DNA of 64,000 nt from Fomes fomentarius (lineage: Eukaryota > Basidiomycota > Agaricomycetes > Polyporales > Polyporaceae), in NCBI GenBank assembly GCA_022606135.1, contig JABYQN010000010.1, forward strand, positions 1,674,001 through 1,738,000, read 5' to 3'. The notes under the pieces are model-generated. The model saw only the letters and a program-made list of their open reading frames with translations, did not search any database and was not told where the DNA came from. Position 1 is the first letter of the stretch. The number at the start of each line of letters is the position of its first letter. Shown here one piece after another: positions 25,559 through 36,292 of the stretch. Made by a program: the position numbers and the translations under genes.

Positions 25559-27242
25559 CTACAGGATGATCCAGGGTATCTCGAACAGCACGAAGTCGAA
25601 GTACTCTTGCTCGAGCAGGTTCTGGTACTCGCCGCTAAACTCCTCGCCGCTGTTCCCGGTCTTGGCCTTGGCTTTGTCGGGGTTCGCGCGCTGTCCGAGG
25701 TACCGGAGTTGTGTTTGGAGTGTCGCCAGTGTCCGTTTGGTCGATTTCGGCTCGGGCTGTACCAGGACGAAGAGGAGAACGAGTAACGAGAATGGACGAT
25801 GACCGTGAGCTATGTGGGCGTGCAGTGGTGGGGACGCACTTACCTTGATGAGGAAGCCGATGTAGTGTGCGGGAAGACCGTATCGTAGGACACTCTCAAT
25901 GAATAGCTGGACCACCTTTAGGTGTACGAGGATCTGGAAGGACTCTGAGAAGTTCGTCCGCGAAAGTTGGAGGAGTTCCGTCTGCAACCAGGAATACGAG
26001 GTCATCGTTTGATGGAATGGGGTTTAGTGTTTGGGATACTGACCCATAGCTCCTTTTCTGTCGTATCTGCGGCTTGCAGCTCATCTCTTTGGTTCGCGAT
26101 AGCGTCTTCTGAGAAGACGAATTCACGGATGATGAACCTCGAGTCCCCAATTGCGTCTCAGCCAAGTACTTTGAAACGATGGGGGGAAGCATACTTGTTG
26201 TCTCGGCACTTCTGCACAAAGTCATCGTGTGCGCGCTTGAATATTACCGCAGAGAAGAGGCTGTATTCGTCGTCTGCGGCAATAAGACTCATAACAAGCG
26301 TCAGTTTGGGACGGGGGGGCAGGGGTTGGGTGTGCACACTCACGTTGATGACCGAGGAACGACCATTGGCGTTAGCCGTTCATACTTCGCGTTCCATTCC
26401 TTCACAAGGTTCCTATGGCAGTCGTTCCATTTCATCGTGTCTTCGTGATATCGAAGAGCGGACTGGCACTCACTTTGGAACAGCGACAAGGACGGTCTGC
26501 ATGTATTCCGAGTCTTCGATGAAGTGCTCTTTGCGAACAACATCTACCAGAGACCGTACGGACAGATTCCCACTGGACGCATGGGTTAGTGTTGAGATGC
26601 GTATTCAGGGATCCTGGAACGCACGTCTTCTTCCGCTGCATCTGAACCAATGAGCCTTTGGCCAAGTTGTAGTTGTTCAGCTTGGACTTCATGACATTGT
26701 CGATGGAAGTCATCTCCTACGGAACGTTGAATTTCGAGCCGGTCAGAACTGACACGGACAGACGGCGGAGCGGCTACTGGCACGCACCTTGTTCAGGACA
26801 TCCACCATCTCCCGGAGTGACCGCTGAACTCCATAGCGCCCCTCATTCCATGACCACCCTCGAAGCAAGTATGAGTCGACCGGCTGCTCGTTGACAAGTA
26901 CGTGCTGGGACAGCTTGGACGGGTCGTTGTTCAGGAGGTTGCGGAGAGTGTCCACGGTCTTGGCGACGGTGGCTGTAAAGAAAGAGTCGTGCTTTGGAAG
27001 TTCCTCGGACAAGGTGACCAGAGAAGCCAATGTTCCTGTCTTTATGGACGCTCGTCAGCTCAATCGGCAAATTCGGACCGCGGATGCACGCCGACCTTGA
27101 AGGACGGGATAGAGAGTTGGGCAAGATTGGACGTGGACTTGGAGCTTGAGCCGGTGAGCTTGGAGGATAGCTCTTCGAAAAGACCTTCGGCGTCGCCGGA
27201 CTCGGGGGCAGAGATGAGCCAGGTGCTCTGGTCTGATGGCAT
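25559..27242 (-). CDS. VMA5: V-type proton ATPase subunit C
   Basis: Subunit C of the V1 sector of the vacuolar proton pump, which links peripheral stalks and governs reversible V1-Vo assembly. Nine minus-strand exons: 27096-27242, 26788-27039, 26625-26716, 26474-26572, 26344-26412, 26195-26287, 26044-26137, 25844-25981, 25559-25756. They give 393 residues; yeast Vma5 has 392. Marker stretches are DQSTWLISAPESGD at the start, RSLVDVVRKEHFIEDSEY, YERLTPMVVPRSST, LIAADDEYSLFSAVIFKR and VESVLRYGLPAHY. An upstream in-frame ATG at 27299 would add 19 mostly Ser residues; the internal ATG at 27242 fits the family start. Introns are 52-87 bases. Confidence 0.97.
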
Positions 27243-27633
27243 CGTGCACGACAGTGGGCCGCGGGGGGATGAGGATGAGCTAGATGGCGAGGACGGCAAG
27301 CAGCTCTAATCCGTCGCGACTGCCCGGACTTTGAGTCTCAGCCGCCCATGATCGCATGCCTCATTCGGGTTAGGGTAAGATCACGTTACTCGTTCTACTT
27401 CGCAGCCCTACAAAGTTCATTATTTCCCAATGCTAGGCGATTAGTCTAGTGAAACTTGTGGGTTGGTGAAAGTCCCGTACACAATGAAATGTACAAAAGT
27501 ACAACATGGGATTACTTGATCTCATACCTGAGTGAGGTCAACGGGCGCCTTCACGCGCGAATCCGACTCGCTTCTGAAAGGTGATACCGTAACCCGACTC
27601 AGACCACGGGGTCTGCTCTTGCCTCCTCCCCTC
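27243..27633. other. Divergent promoter region VMA5 / rhodanese
   Basis: About 390 bases between two opposed start codons. No clear motif; no gene. Confidence 0.4.
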
Positions 27634-28950
27634 ATGTTCACTCACTCTGTCAGTCGAGGTGTCGCCCCTTTGGCGCACAGAACCGCAACAAGGTTCTACT
27701 CGACGATATTCGGAGACAAATGTCCACTGGTAATTACTCCGGCCCAGCTGCACAACCTCAAAGCGTCCTCCTCGGACTCCGACCTAGTAGTTGTTGATGC
27801 GTCATGGCACATGCCTAACTCCACTCGCAACGCAGCCAAGGAGTATCGCGCCCTGCGAATCCCATCTGCCCGGGGCCTCGACATCGACGCGGTCGCGTCT
27901 TCACATCCGCTAGGATTGTCGCACATGCTGCCGGATCCCAAGGTGTTCGCGGAGGCTTGCTGTAAGGGCGGATTTTGATAAGGGCCTTTGGTATGTAGGC
28001 TCAGCTCCTGCCCTTTAGCCAATCTTGGCATCTCTCCCAACACGCACGTCGTCTTGTATGTGTTCAGCTTGCATATGCTCGGTCTGGAGTCTGAACAAGT
28101 CCTCCCGTTCGTGCTAGCTATGACACCCATGGCGTCTTTTCCTCTCCAAGAGCACTCTACATGTTCCGTGCGTTTGGACATGAACGTTCCAGCGTACTTG
28201 ACGGAGGTCTCCCGGCCTGGTACGCCCATGGCGGTCAGACCGAAAGTGGAGACCCCCCAGAGGTTACCCCCGCACAATATCCGAGCTCCTCTCTGAAGCA
28301 GGATGTTGTGAAAGGTACGCTGGTTGGCTCCTAGAAACGTCCGTAGGGTTAATCTCCATCCAGACTACAACCAGATGTCATCAAACCTCCAGTTCGATCC
28401 GGCAAAGGATCCAAAAGCGTTTTATGTCCTTGATGCACGGTCCAGAGGGCGGTGAGTCCCTGTCGGACTGCTGCGTATCTGTCCCTCACGTTGAATGCTC
28501 TTCCATAGCTTCCTTGGGACTGACCCTGAGCCGCGCGCCGGTCTTTCGTCAGGTCATATGCCTCATTCCATTTCGCTGCCCTTCAACGTGTTCCTCGAGA
28601 CGCATGAAATTCCAGCAGATCTCGCCGCCAAGGTTGCAGACAAGTTGCCTACGACATACACGCGCTTGCGCCCCACCCGAAGCATACTCTCCGCGCTTCT
28701 AGAGACTCTGGGTATTGACCGCGCGAAGGAAGTGCTGGAGGATCAACGACAAGTGGTGACCAGTTGTGGAAGTGGTATGACCGCAGGTGTTTTGTGGTTG
28801 GGACTTAAGCTCCTTGGAGTCGAGCGCGTCGCCCTTTACGACGAGGTGCGTTTGCTTTCACCACACTTGCCTTAACTATCCTTTACTCGTATGCAGTCAT
28901 GGACAGGATATGCTATGCGTCCATCGAGCAAGATCGTCAAGGGAGAGTGA
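27634..28950 (+). CDS. TUM1: Tandem-rhodanese sulfurtransferase
   Basis: Thiosulfate/3-mercaptopyruvate sulfurtransferase; relatives feed persulfide sulfur into tRNA thiolation and cyanide detoxification. Exons 27634-27961, 28019-28055, 28118-28314, 28364-28451, 28509-28845, 28897-28950; 346 residues. Two rhodanese domains are present. The N-terminal one is inactive-type (VVVDASWHMPNS... and DTHGVFSSPRALYMFRAFGH). The C-terminal one carries the catalytic loop CGSGMTAG with Cys303; CGSGxTA is the signature of the TST/MPST group. The N-terminus (RGVAPLAHRTATRFYST) is basic and hydroxylated, so a mitochondrial presequence is likely. The second exon is only 37 bases. The gene name follows family resemblance, not a proven role. 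Confidence 0.92.
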
Positions 28951-29129
28951 AAGCTTCATTTGCTGTAAGCGGATGTTGCCCTGGACATACAACAAGCGTC
29001 GTATAGCGTCAGATACAAATACACATTAAGTATACAGTGATACATGCGTGACGAACAACCGAATCCCGATGATAGATATGTGCGTGTAAACAATAAGACC
29101 GAGCCGACCGAAATGCACGCTCTAGACGT

Positions 29130-29655
29130 CTATAGATGACTGCTAGCGCGCTCATCGAGTATAGCTAGGAAAGGGGGCGTTCGCGATTGTGGTGTCTTCC
29201 CGTTAATGTAGGCTGGCCGTCCCCAATACCGCACTTCGGCGCGTTGTTGCTTGCCTTTCCGCAGGTGCGTCACCTTCCACCTAAATGATGATGATGGTTA
29301 GGACAACTGGCATTACCCCTGTACCACGTGTTCACGTACCCTTCGGTCAGAAAGACGTTGTAACCCTTGGCCTCGGCATCCTGTAGCAACCTCTGGCGTG
29401 CAAAGATCACCGCCCCTCTTAGGTTCGTGACCTTCTTCATCTCGAAGAGGTACGCTCCAGTCATCGTTGCGTCGTAGACTTCGATGATGTCCATATCTGT
29501 CACACAAAGAGAGAAATGCGTCAAACATCCTGTCAAATCAATTGGTACGACAGAGACTTACTGTCAAGCTCGTCCGCGCTAAATGCAGGGACTGGATCGA
29601 CAATCTTCTGGTCGACGACCTCCCATGCGTCCAACTTTCGGTGGAAGAACTTCAT
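29130..29655 (-). CDS. Small conserved-looking protein, 133 residues
   Basis: Not recognised by name. Minus-strand exons 29562-29655, 29340-29496 and 29130-29280 join in phase through introns of 65 and 59 bases. The product has no signal peptide or membrane helix. It reads as one compact acidic-basic domain: MKFFHRKLDAWEVVDQK at the start, IEVYDATMTGAYLFEMKK in the middle, and RAEVRYWGRPAYINGK near the end. Reading through the second intron would stop early after a His run, so splicing decides the C-terminal third. The last exon has clear protein-like composition, which supports the model. It converges with the tandem rhodanese gene with 179 bases between stops. Confidence 0.72.
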
Positions 29656-31212
29656 GTCGTAGATCGTGATGAGGAGATGGGTATGGAGTATGAGGTGTGT
29701 GGTCGACACTGGTGGTGAATGTGCGCGCGCAATATAACGTGGTTGGGGCGAGGTGTACAGCCACAGAGGGAGCTGCCCCTATGCCTCAGGATCGCTGGTA
29801 TTCCGAGTCCGAGTACGCGGCCAGACTGAACGACGATGCAGCCGTCAGGATCTGCTCTGGTAAATTTGGCGGAAGGCCCCTCACATCCGGGATGGGTGGC
29901 CGACTTATGAACAAGTCCAGAGACGCCGCACAGCGATAGTCCGGAAGGAGTCTGACGGTGACATTAATTGCCGGCGCGGTATCGATCGTTACGCAGCCCC
30001 GCCGGCCCAGCCATGAGTCACTACAAACGGGAAACGTCATGCAGTAGAGTAAACCGACGCTGACACAGTGCGGATAGTCCTGCTGTGGCTGTGATCACAT
30101 CGGAATACACGTCAGCACGCTGTCGTGGGCGAGATTCCTTTGGGTCCAGGCCGTTTCCCACTTGGAGTCCAGCGTGCTATATTGGGCGGTCCTAAAAGAT
30201 AAGAAGAGCACGGCACGAGGTGAGACAGTGCCACGACCGGATCGACAAGGCGGCGGGATGCCTAGATTGAGCTTGCGGGACGGCGTTCAGTAGCCTATTA
30301 CTAGTACGAGGGGCGGAATCACATGCCAGACGCCATCAAACATGGGCACTGGTTAGCGGCCATATCATGATACAACTAGCCTTCGCCTTCATTCCAACCA
30401 TCGGCGGTGCTCAGCTGGTAAGTGAAACGTCGTTCTGTCAGAATGGAGGCGGAAGTGCCAACCAGAGCGTCAGATCCGATTCTCGGATACCTTGTACATA
30501 CATTGACTTGAACGACTTCAAACCGAAGAAAACGGCGACATATCTTCTCGCTCATTGTATCTTAGCCGTGCCGAGCTCATACAAGTTTGATGAAGGGAGT
30601 ACATTGAAATACCATTCCCGCCCTCCTCAGTGCCAGTACTTGGCTGACACCATTCCAGTTGCCTGATTAATCTTCTCACCACTAATTGTGATATAATACA
30701 TACGTGAAGTATGGAATTGGACTGACGTTGTGAAGCACAGATTGATTGGCAAGAGGAATAGAGCGTTTGTTTTACCTGGATCCGGCGCAGTACAGGCTTA
30801 CAGCGAACGCTCGTCGAGTCAAGTGGCCGTCCAGCAAACCATAATGTTCACCAATCAGCTTCTTGTTAGATAGGCGCAAAGCATTTGTTCAGCCCGGAGC
30901 TTCCCGAGATACAGTTTGCTGTCCCTGGAATACGCAAATCCTTCCATCTTAGCATTGCACATGATATAGTTTAAACTTTCTCCTGTGATAGTATAGGGCG
31001 TCACGGTCATAGGCCCTAGGAGCCCATATTGCTGCCCAAATATCAATTTCACCTTCAGATGAACGCCACAGGTCTTGCACGTCCAACAGCATCCACGGAA
31101 CCTCGCTCACAAATATATCCAGGTCGTTAACGGTCAACTCATAAGACATTACACGGTATACTTGTACAGCAGACCGTCATGGCCAAGAAGGAAACATCTG
31201 CCAGGGCACCAC
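29656..31212. other. Gene-poor stretch of about 1.5 kb
   Basis: Contains only short frames, apart from one weak candidate gene at 30855-31149 listed separately. No repeats or transposon domains are visible. It includes the promoter of the small gene that starts at 29655 and the 3' side of the BIM1-like gene. Confidence 0.4.
30855..31149 (-). CDS. Candidate small gene or gene remnant, about 85 residues
   Basis: Weak call. Two overlapping minus-strand frames, one starting at 31149 and one ending at 30855, can be joined by a 37-base GT-AG intron (about 31018-31054) into roughly 85 residues. The first part reads DLDIFVSEVPWMLLDVQDLW and the second TVTPYTITGESLNYIMC. The composition is protein-like but the intron is shorter than any other here, and no family is recognised. 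It may be a remnant of a longer gene. Confidence 0.2.
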
Positions 31213-32062
31213 TCAAAGGAAGGCAGCGACAACGCCGAGGAGACCCGCGAGGCCGGAGGCACCCATGGCCGTGTTCCGGAACGCAGCGTTGCCCGTCGAC
31301 GAAGGCGACGCAGCCTCGGTGCTTGTTCCCGAGGGCGACGTCGCAGTAGGAGCAGACACAACGCCGGTCGCGGGGGTCGCGACCGCGTTGCTGGTCGCGT
31401 TCTTGCAGGAGACGCTGTCGGGGATGGTAGCATTGTCCGAAAGCGTGAGGTCTGCACACTGTGACAGTAGCAGTGAATGAATATAATATGTATACTCAAG
31501 CAGATTGACACGAACCTGATAGAGTTGATCATCGCCTCCGTTGAAGACGAGCTGGATGGTGACATTAGCACCGTCCTTGACACCCTCAATGCCAGCCGCG
31601 GTGAGGTTGACGTTCACGCAGAAGTCGCCCTCGGCGGTGGTCTGGAAGAACGGGAGGACTTGCTGGAAGTTGTTACTGCTGTCCCTGAAAGTGTCGAAAC
31701 TGTTTGGGTTCTCGACAGTCGAGACAATAGCACCAACTTATTGGAATAAGTTAGCACTGCTATCACGAATAGTTGACGAGATTGCGACGTACGAGTCCAC
31801 TTAGGGTGCTCACTGACGAAGGAGATGAAGCCACCAGAAGTAGGGAAGATGGTACGGTTGGAGGTAGCGTCAGCGTAGCCATCTAGTATCGCAGAAGTTC
31901 ATGCAATCATGCCATACTTGGAGGTGATATGCAACACAAACCGCAGAAAGTGGGCTCTTTAGCCGCGACAAATTCACCACGAGGAGGAGGGAACTGAAGT
32001 TCGAAGTGTGCAGAGACAACGGTCGCAAGACCGGACAGGAAGGCAGCAGTGGTGAGACGCAT
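31213..32062 (-). CDS. BIM1/X325-like secreted copper protein with GPI anchor
   Basis: Minus-strand exons 31942-32062, 31793-31882, 31516-31736, 31213-31458; 225 residues. The signal peptide MRLTTAAFLSGLATVVSA ends so that the mature chain begins with His19 (HFELQFPPPRG), the feature shared with LPMOs and with the LPMO-like X325/BIM1 family, where the N-terminal amine and imidazole bind copper. His66 in SEHPKW is a likely second ligand. CDGYADATSNRTIFP, the WTLGAIVST segment, LVFNGGDDQLYQCADLTL and SCKNAT give the family pattern of paired cysteines. The last 60 residues are Thr/Ser/Ala-rich and end in a hydrophobic tail (LAGLLGVVAAFL), typical of a GPI signal. Established work on Cryptococcus Bim1 shows copper acquisition together with Ctr1; that role here is inference, strengthened by the CTR gene next door. 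Confidence 0.9.
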
Positions 32063-32458
32063 TTTGAGCGAGTTGGATGTGTGTTGCCAAACGACGAGAT
32101 GGGGCGTTGGGGTGAGGAAGGAGGGGGGAAGAGCAGGTCGATTTAAATGCTGCACCGAGTGCAGACCTCTGCGGGCGCTAGCCGGAAAGCGATCGTGAAA
32201 GACTTTTTTCACCTATTTGGATCGGTTTATTCCCCGTCCTCCAAGGGCCAAGGTCGCGGATGGCGACGATGCGTGCCTTACACCATCTCACCAACGTCGT
32301 GAGAGTGAGTCGACTGTCTTGCCAGAAAATCTGGAGACGCTTTTCTGCACACTGCACATCCTTCTGACGACATTGAATGGTCGAGCGTGTTGCAGTGCAA
32401 ATCCTACTTCACGTTACAAATACAACGAAATACATGGGGTTCATACAAATACGCCTCT
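32063..32458. other. Spacer between BIM1-like and CTR genes
   Basis: About 396 bases between the CTR stop codon and the BIM1-like start codon, both on the minus strand. It must hold the BIM1-like promoter; a TATA-like octamer is listed separately. I find no match to the yeast Mac1 core TTTGCTC by eye. Confidence 0.4.
32141..32148 (-). promoter_or_regulatory. TATA-like element of BIM1-like gene
   Basis: ATTTAAAT, a self-complementary AT octamer in otherwise GC-rich sequence, about 80 bases before the ATG at 32062. A TATA role is inference. Confidence 0.35.
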
Positions 32459-33145
32459 TCAATGGCCAATGTGACCCTTACTACCGCCAAGCCGGCCGAA
32501 GAGTACCTCTCCGGCCGCTAAACCGACGATGATGGAGATGAGGAACGCAGCCTGGAACGTCCTGGGAAAAAACTTTTTCAGTGGCACCCATCAGGGCGGT
32601 GGCAACGGGACGCACATGACAGCCAACATCAAGATGTAAAACAACAACGACTGCAACGCGAACAGGGCACCGCGTGGTACGTCGTGGGAAGCGATGAAAG
32701 GAGGGACCGTCCGGGACAAGCGCTGGGAGCGGACGGTGCCCTGCGATGTCAAAACTCCTGTGCTGACCTCCTCCACCTCATCGGGAGGCTGCCCTTTGAG
32801 GGAAGGCAGGGAGGAAGGGATGTGACAGGCATCAGAAGGAGATGGGGAAGAGGAGGAGGTCGAGGACATGAGTGCCAAGGCTCTGAATGCGGGCCCCCGT
32901 CAGCCGTCGCCACAAACCGACCTTCATGCTGCATACCTCTTCTTCCAATGTTCTTCCAGCACTCCACGCAAGCCGCTCACCAATCTCTCCAACACGGCAA
33001 GGAAGACGAGACCAATACATGCCCCGGCGATGGCACCATGGGAAGACGGGCTCCAAGCCTTGAAAAGCAGGTTATCGCCGCCGGTGAAGTGAAGCCAGGG
33101 CACCATCATTCCGTTCATAGACATGTTCGTAGTAGACATGTCCAT
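32459..33145 (-). CDS. CTR-family copper transporter
   Basis: Minus-strand exons 32937-33145, 32616-32882, 32459-32561; 192 residues. CTR proteins form trimers that import Cu(I). The N-terminus is Met-rich (MDMSTTNMSMNGMM), as needed for copper capture, followed by WLHFTGGDNLLFKAWSP and the first helix. A soluble Ser/Pro-rich loop of about 70 residues precedes helix 2, which carries the MxxxM filter as MLAVM (155-159). Helix 3 has GxxxG packing (Gly172, Gly176). The protein ends in GSKGHIGH. The intron at 32562-32615 splits the Met159 codon. An upstream in-frame frame extends to 33301 but the Met-rich start fits the family. It sits directly upstream of, and on the same strand as, the BIM1-like gene. 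Confidence 0.93.
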
Positions 33146-34149
33146 GCTGCTGTCGTCACTTTGCCAAGGGACGTGTAAGAGTGAGTTGTTATGAGGAAGA
33201 TGGATAACGGCCGCAGGGAGATACCACGCATTGGAAGCGGAGGTTGCCGAACGAGAACCAAGCAAGGACAAACAGGGCACGGAAGTTTGGCAACACGTCA
33301 AATCCCCTTTCGGTGAGCCCGTACTGAGCGTTCATAATAACGAGAATATCAGTAGGCGCAGGGTCAGTTGGAATAAATCTACGAACTGAGTTCCATGTTG
33401 TTGCGCATCGGCCAGGGAGGTTTGCGCCATTTACCATCCCATGTCCGTAGCGTTGACAGAATCGTCGAGCATAATCAACCCACCTACTAAAGCTGAAGAG
33501 GAACCGATGGGGACAGATTCGGAGAACTACGCTCGCACGTCCCCATCACAAGGTCATACAGGACAAGACGCACCTGAGTCTAGATGTGACAAACAATGCG
33601 CCGCGTGCATTGGCCACAATGAGCAATCGAGTGAGTTGTACCCTCGGTAGACATAGTAGCAGACGATGACGCCGAGGGGGATAGGCAATAGACACACAGG
33701 ACGGAGAGATAAGCAGCACGGCCAAACGAGCTTGTTGAGAACTACGCTCCCACTCGTCTGACCAGAGTGGATTCTAGATAGACCCAAAGTACGTGCACAG
33801 CTAGCGGGGGGCAGCGCAGAGGAGGAGGGCGCAGCAGGAGAGAAGGGAGGGCAGGTTGACAGAGGGAGACGACGGTTGAGAGGAGAGGGGAGGGGATGAG
33901 GGGAGAGATCTGTTGAGGCAATTGTGCCCAGCCAATCGCAAAAAGCCGCAGTCAGCGACAGGAGTCATGTGACAATCTCCCATGTCGGGCGTCTGTCTCC
34001 CCTATCGCACTCACGCCATTCTAGCGTCGTCAATTCCGAATTGTCCATCCCACTTTACTTAAGGACTGAAGGCGGCTCTCGTCATTCTCACTGGTTCCAA
34101 GCATTGGACACCCGTTGTAGCACTCGCGTCCATTTGCCCTCTTGCCGTC
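33146..34149. other. Intergenic, about 1 kb between divergent genes
   Basis: Contains the promoters of CTR (minus) and the rhodanese gene (plus). From 33830 to 33915 the plus strand is strongly purine-rich. Fragments of hydrophobic open frames occur on the minus strand near 33550-33790 but cannot be joined into a gene. Confidence 0.4.
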
Positions 34150-34784
34150 ATGTTGCGCTCAGTCCTGGCCAGATCTGCCACCTTGTCGCGCTCCGCTGCG
34201 TGCGCCAGGATCCCTATCGTCTCGTCGCGCGTTGCTCTTCAGCTCGTTCGTTATGAGTCCTCGAAGGTCCCAGACGAGAAGAAGAAGCAACTGGAGGCGC
34301 AGAATGACCTTCTCCGCGACTGGGATGCGAAGATTATCACGTACGAGGAACTCAAGCCGAAGACGCTCCAGCCCAGTCCCGTAAGCTTTCTTCAGGCTTT
34401 CAGCAACCGGACCCAGTGTCTGACAGATCGCAGGACAAGTATCTGATTGACGTCCGAGAGCCCGATGAGGTGCTCCAGGGCTCAATTCCCTCGGCGGTCA
34501 ATCTGCCGCTATCTGTCATATCCACCGCACTCCATTTGCCTCCGGCCGAGTTCAAGGAGAAATATGGCTTTGAGAAACCGCGCCAGGATCAAGAACTTAC
34601 GTTCTACTGCCGCAGTGGCGTGAGGTCAGCAAGTGCGGCAGACGTCGCGAAGCGGAACGGTTACACAAAGTGCGTACGACTGTGTCTTGTCACCATGCAC
34701 TCGACTGAACGCTATCTCAGTCTCATCAACTATAAGGGTTCGTGGCTGGACTGGACTGGGCGGGAAGGAAAAAACGCTGCTTGA
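34150..34784 (+). CDS. Single-domain rhodanese, mitochondrial-like
   Basis: Exons 34150-34380, 34434-34669, 34721-34784; 176 residues. The first 35 residues are rich in Arg, Ser and Ala with no acidic residue (MLRSVLARSATLSRSAACAR), a strong mitochondrial presequence. A short charged linker leads into one rhodanese domain: YLIDVREPDEVLQGSIPSA, then the active-site loop YCRSGVRS with Cys136 expected to carry the persulfide, and a C-terminal SWLDWTGRE. The layout matches fungal single-domain rhodaneses related to the heat-shock 67B2 type. Substrate is unknown. The second intron splits an Asn codon and is needed for GYTNLINYKG. Confidence 0.92.
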
Positions 34785-35012
34785 CCGAGTTTCACGCGCC
34801 TGTCTCTGCGATTCTGGACTTATGGGATGCGGTGTATCCCTTGCAGTCCATATCTCCATCACTAAGGAATTAATCCTTACGACCGCCCGATGAACCCATG
34901 AGTCGTCACGAGTCACGAGCGCAACGTTCGAACAATGAGTAGTATGTAACTTGTGAAGTTGTCGAGTCTTGTCCTGCTCGCGCATTTGCGACGTACACGG
35001 CAGCCCCGGGCT

Positions 35013-35131
35013 CTTAAGGTGACGTTGAGAGATCAATCACATAGGAGTCACTTGCGCGGCTCTTGCACCATTTCTATCCGGATACCCTTGAGAGAATCTT
35101 AAGGTCCATAATCCCTTGAGAGGGTCTTAAG
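35013..35131. repeat. Repeated motif cluster CTTGAGAG-TCTTAAG
   Basis: CTTAAG occurs at 35013, 35098 and 35126. Two of these end near-identical 19-base direct repeats, 35085-35103 and 35113-35131, that differ at two positions and start CCCTTGAGAG. A further TTGAGAGA is at 35025. Confidence 0.45.
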
Positions 35132-36034
35132 ACATATCTCCGATACGCGACAAGCGATGGTCACATGAAGGCTCTTTCCGAGCCTAATATGGCCGGTTCC
35201 TCCAGCCATCAACGGCGTGAAATGACATTGACGCTGGCCAGAATGCATGCCAGCAGGATGAATTGATTCATAGCTACAGTTACACTACATAATGACATGG
35301 ATTACGACAAAGACCGATGGGGGGACCTTGAGATGGATGGAGAGACTACGGAAGTTCTTACTTGCGTGCGTGCCTAGTATGCGTGTATCAACCAACAAGT
35401 CGATGGGTTCTGCAATGAGACGGATTAACAAGTGAAGAAATGGCAGATGAACGGCAACTTACGAGGCATTTGCAGGAGGATGGTCAGGAAGGGTGGAGGT
35501 GAGCAGACGACTGCGTCTGCGATGATACGAGTGGCCCAGAGAATGCTCATCGGGGGCAATCACCATGATGGACATGGTGTCTGGAAGGCGGATCGAGTGC
35601 GAGCGAGTGTGGGTGAGAGCGCTGAATGGGAGGTGAAGTTTGAACAGCAAAGGGAAGATCGACTGACCTCCAGAAGAAGCCAGCGTGCAGTCTGTCAACT
35701 GTGACGTGGCACACGACGTCGACAAATCATGACTTACCTTTCTGCTAAAAGACATGTAGTCAAAGGTAGACGACTGACTCACCACATGCAACTTCAAGCA
35801 AGAGGCCAAGGGGAGACGAAATGAGACTTGTCACTTTCGACAAGATGGAAGAGAGAAAAGATGGGAGAAAACGACAAGTCCAACCGCGGGAAGCTGAGCA
35901 AGGAAATTCAACCGTGCGAATCGGGCAAGGCATGCCGTGGTTCGGCACACAGCCATCTTCGGCCGGATAAGTCCAACCTCGGCAGTCAACGATTGCCGAA
36001 ATTCGCACTTGAAATCCACTCGAGAGTTTTCGCA

Positions 36035-36087
36035 CTTAAGGAGTTTCCATGATGGAATTGAGAGATTCTTAAGAAATGACTCTTAAG
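36035..36087. repeat. Second CTTAAG motif cluster
   Basis: CTTAAG at 36035, 36068 and 36082, with TTGAGAGATTCTTAAG at 36058-36073 matching the motif of the 35013-35131 cluster. It lies 200-260 bases before the frataxin start codon, so a promoter role is possible. Confidence 0.4.
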
Positions 36088-36292
36088 GGTTTCTGTGCCC
36101 GTCGGCTGGCAAGATTCACTCAAAAGGCCAGTTGGGCGTGTAGAGTTGCGACATGTTGACCCTAACCCGATGCACCTGACGCGATCCCTTCCACTTTGAA
36201 CGCACGTCGTTCACTGTTACTACTTCCCTTCATGCTCTCTTCTCTGTACACTTCGCATTAGCACGGCTTTGCGCAGAATCGGACGAATCAAC

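Larger units (their letters stand above)
34785..36292. other. Intergenic, about 1.5 kb with CTTAAG clusters
   Basis: Lies between the rhodanese gene and frataxin, both on plus. No gene is recognised. Two groups of CTTAAG sites, listed separately, stand at its two ends. Confidence 0.4.

Noticed and set aside
33554..33787. Hydrophobic minus-strand frame resembling membrane-protein fragments
   Set aside because: Cannot be extended or spliced to a full helix set; too short to support a gene or a remnant call.
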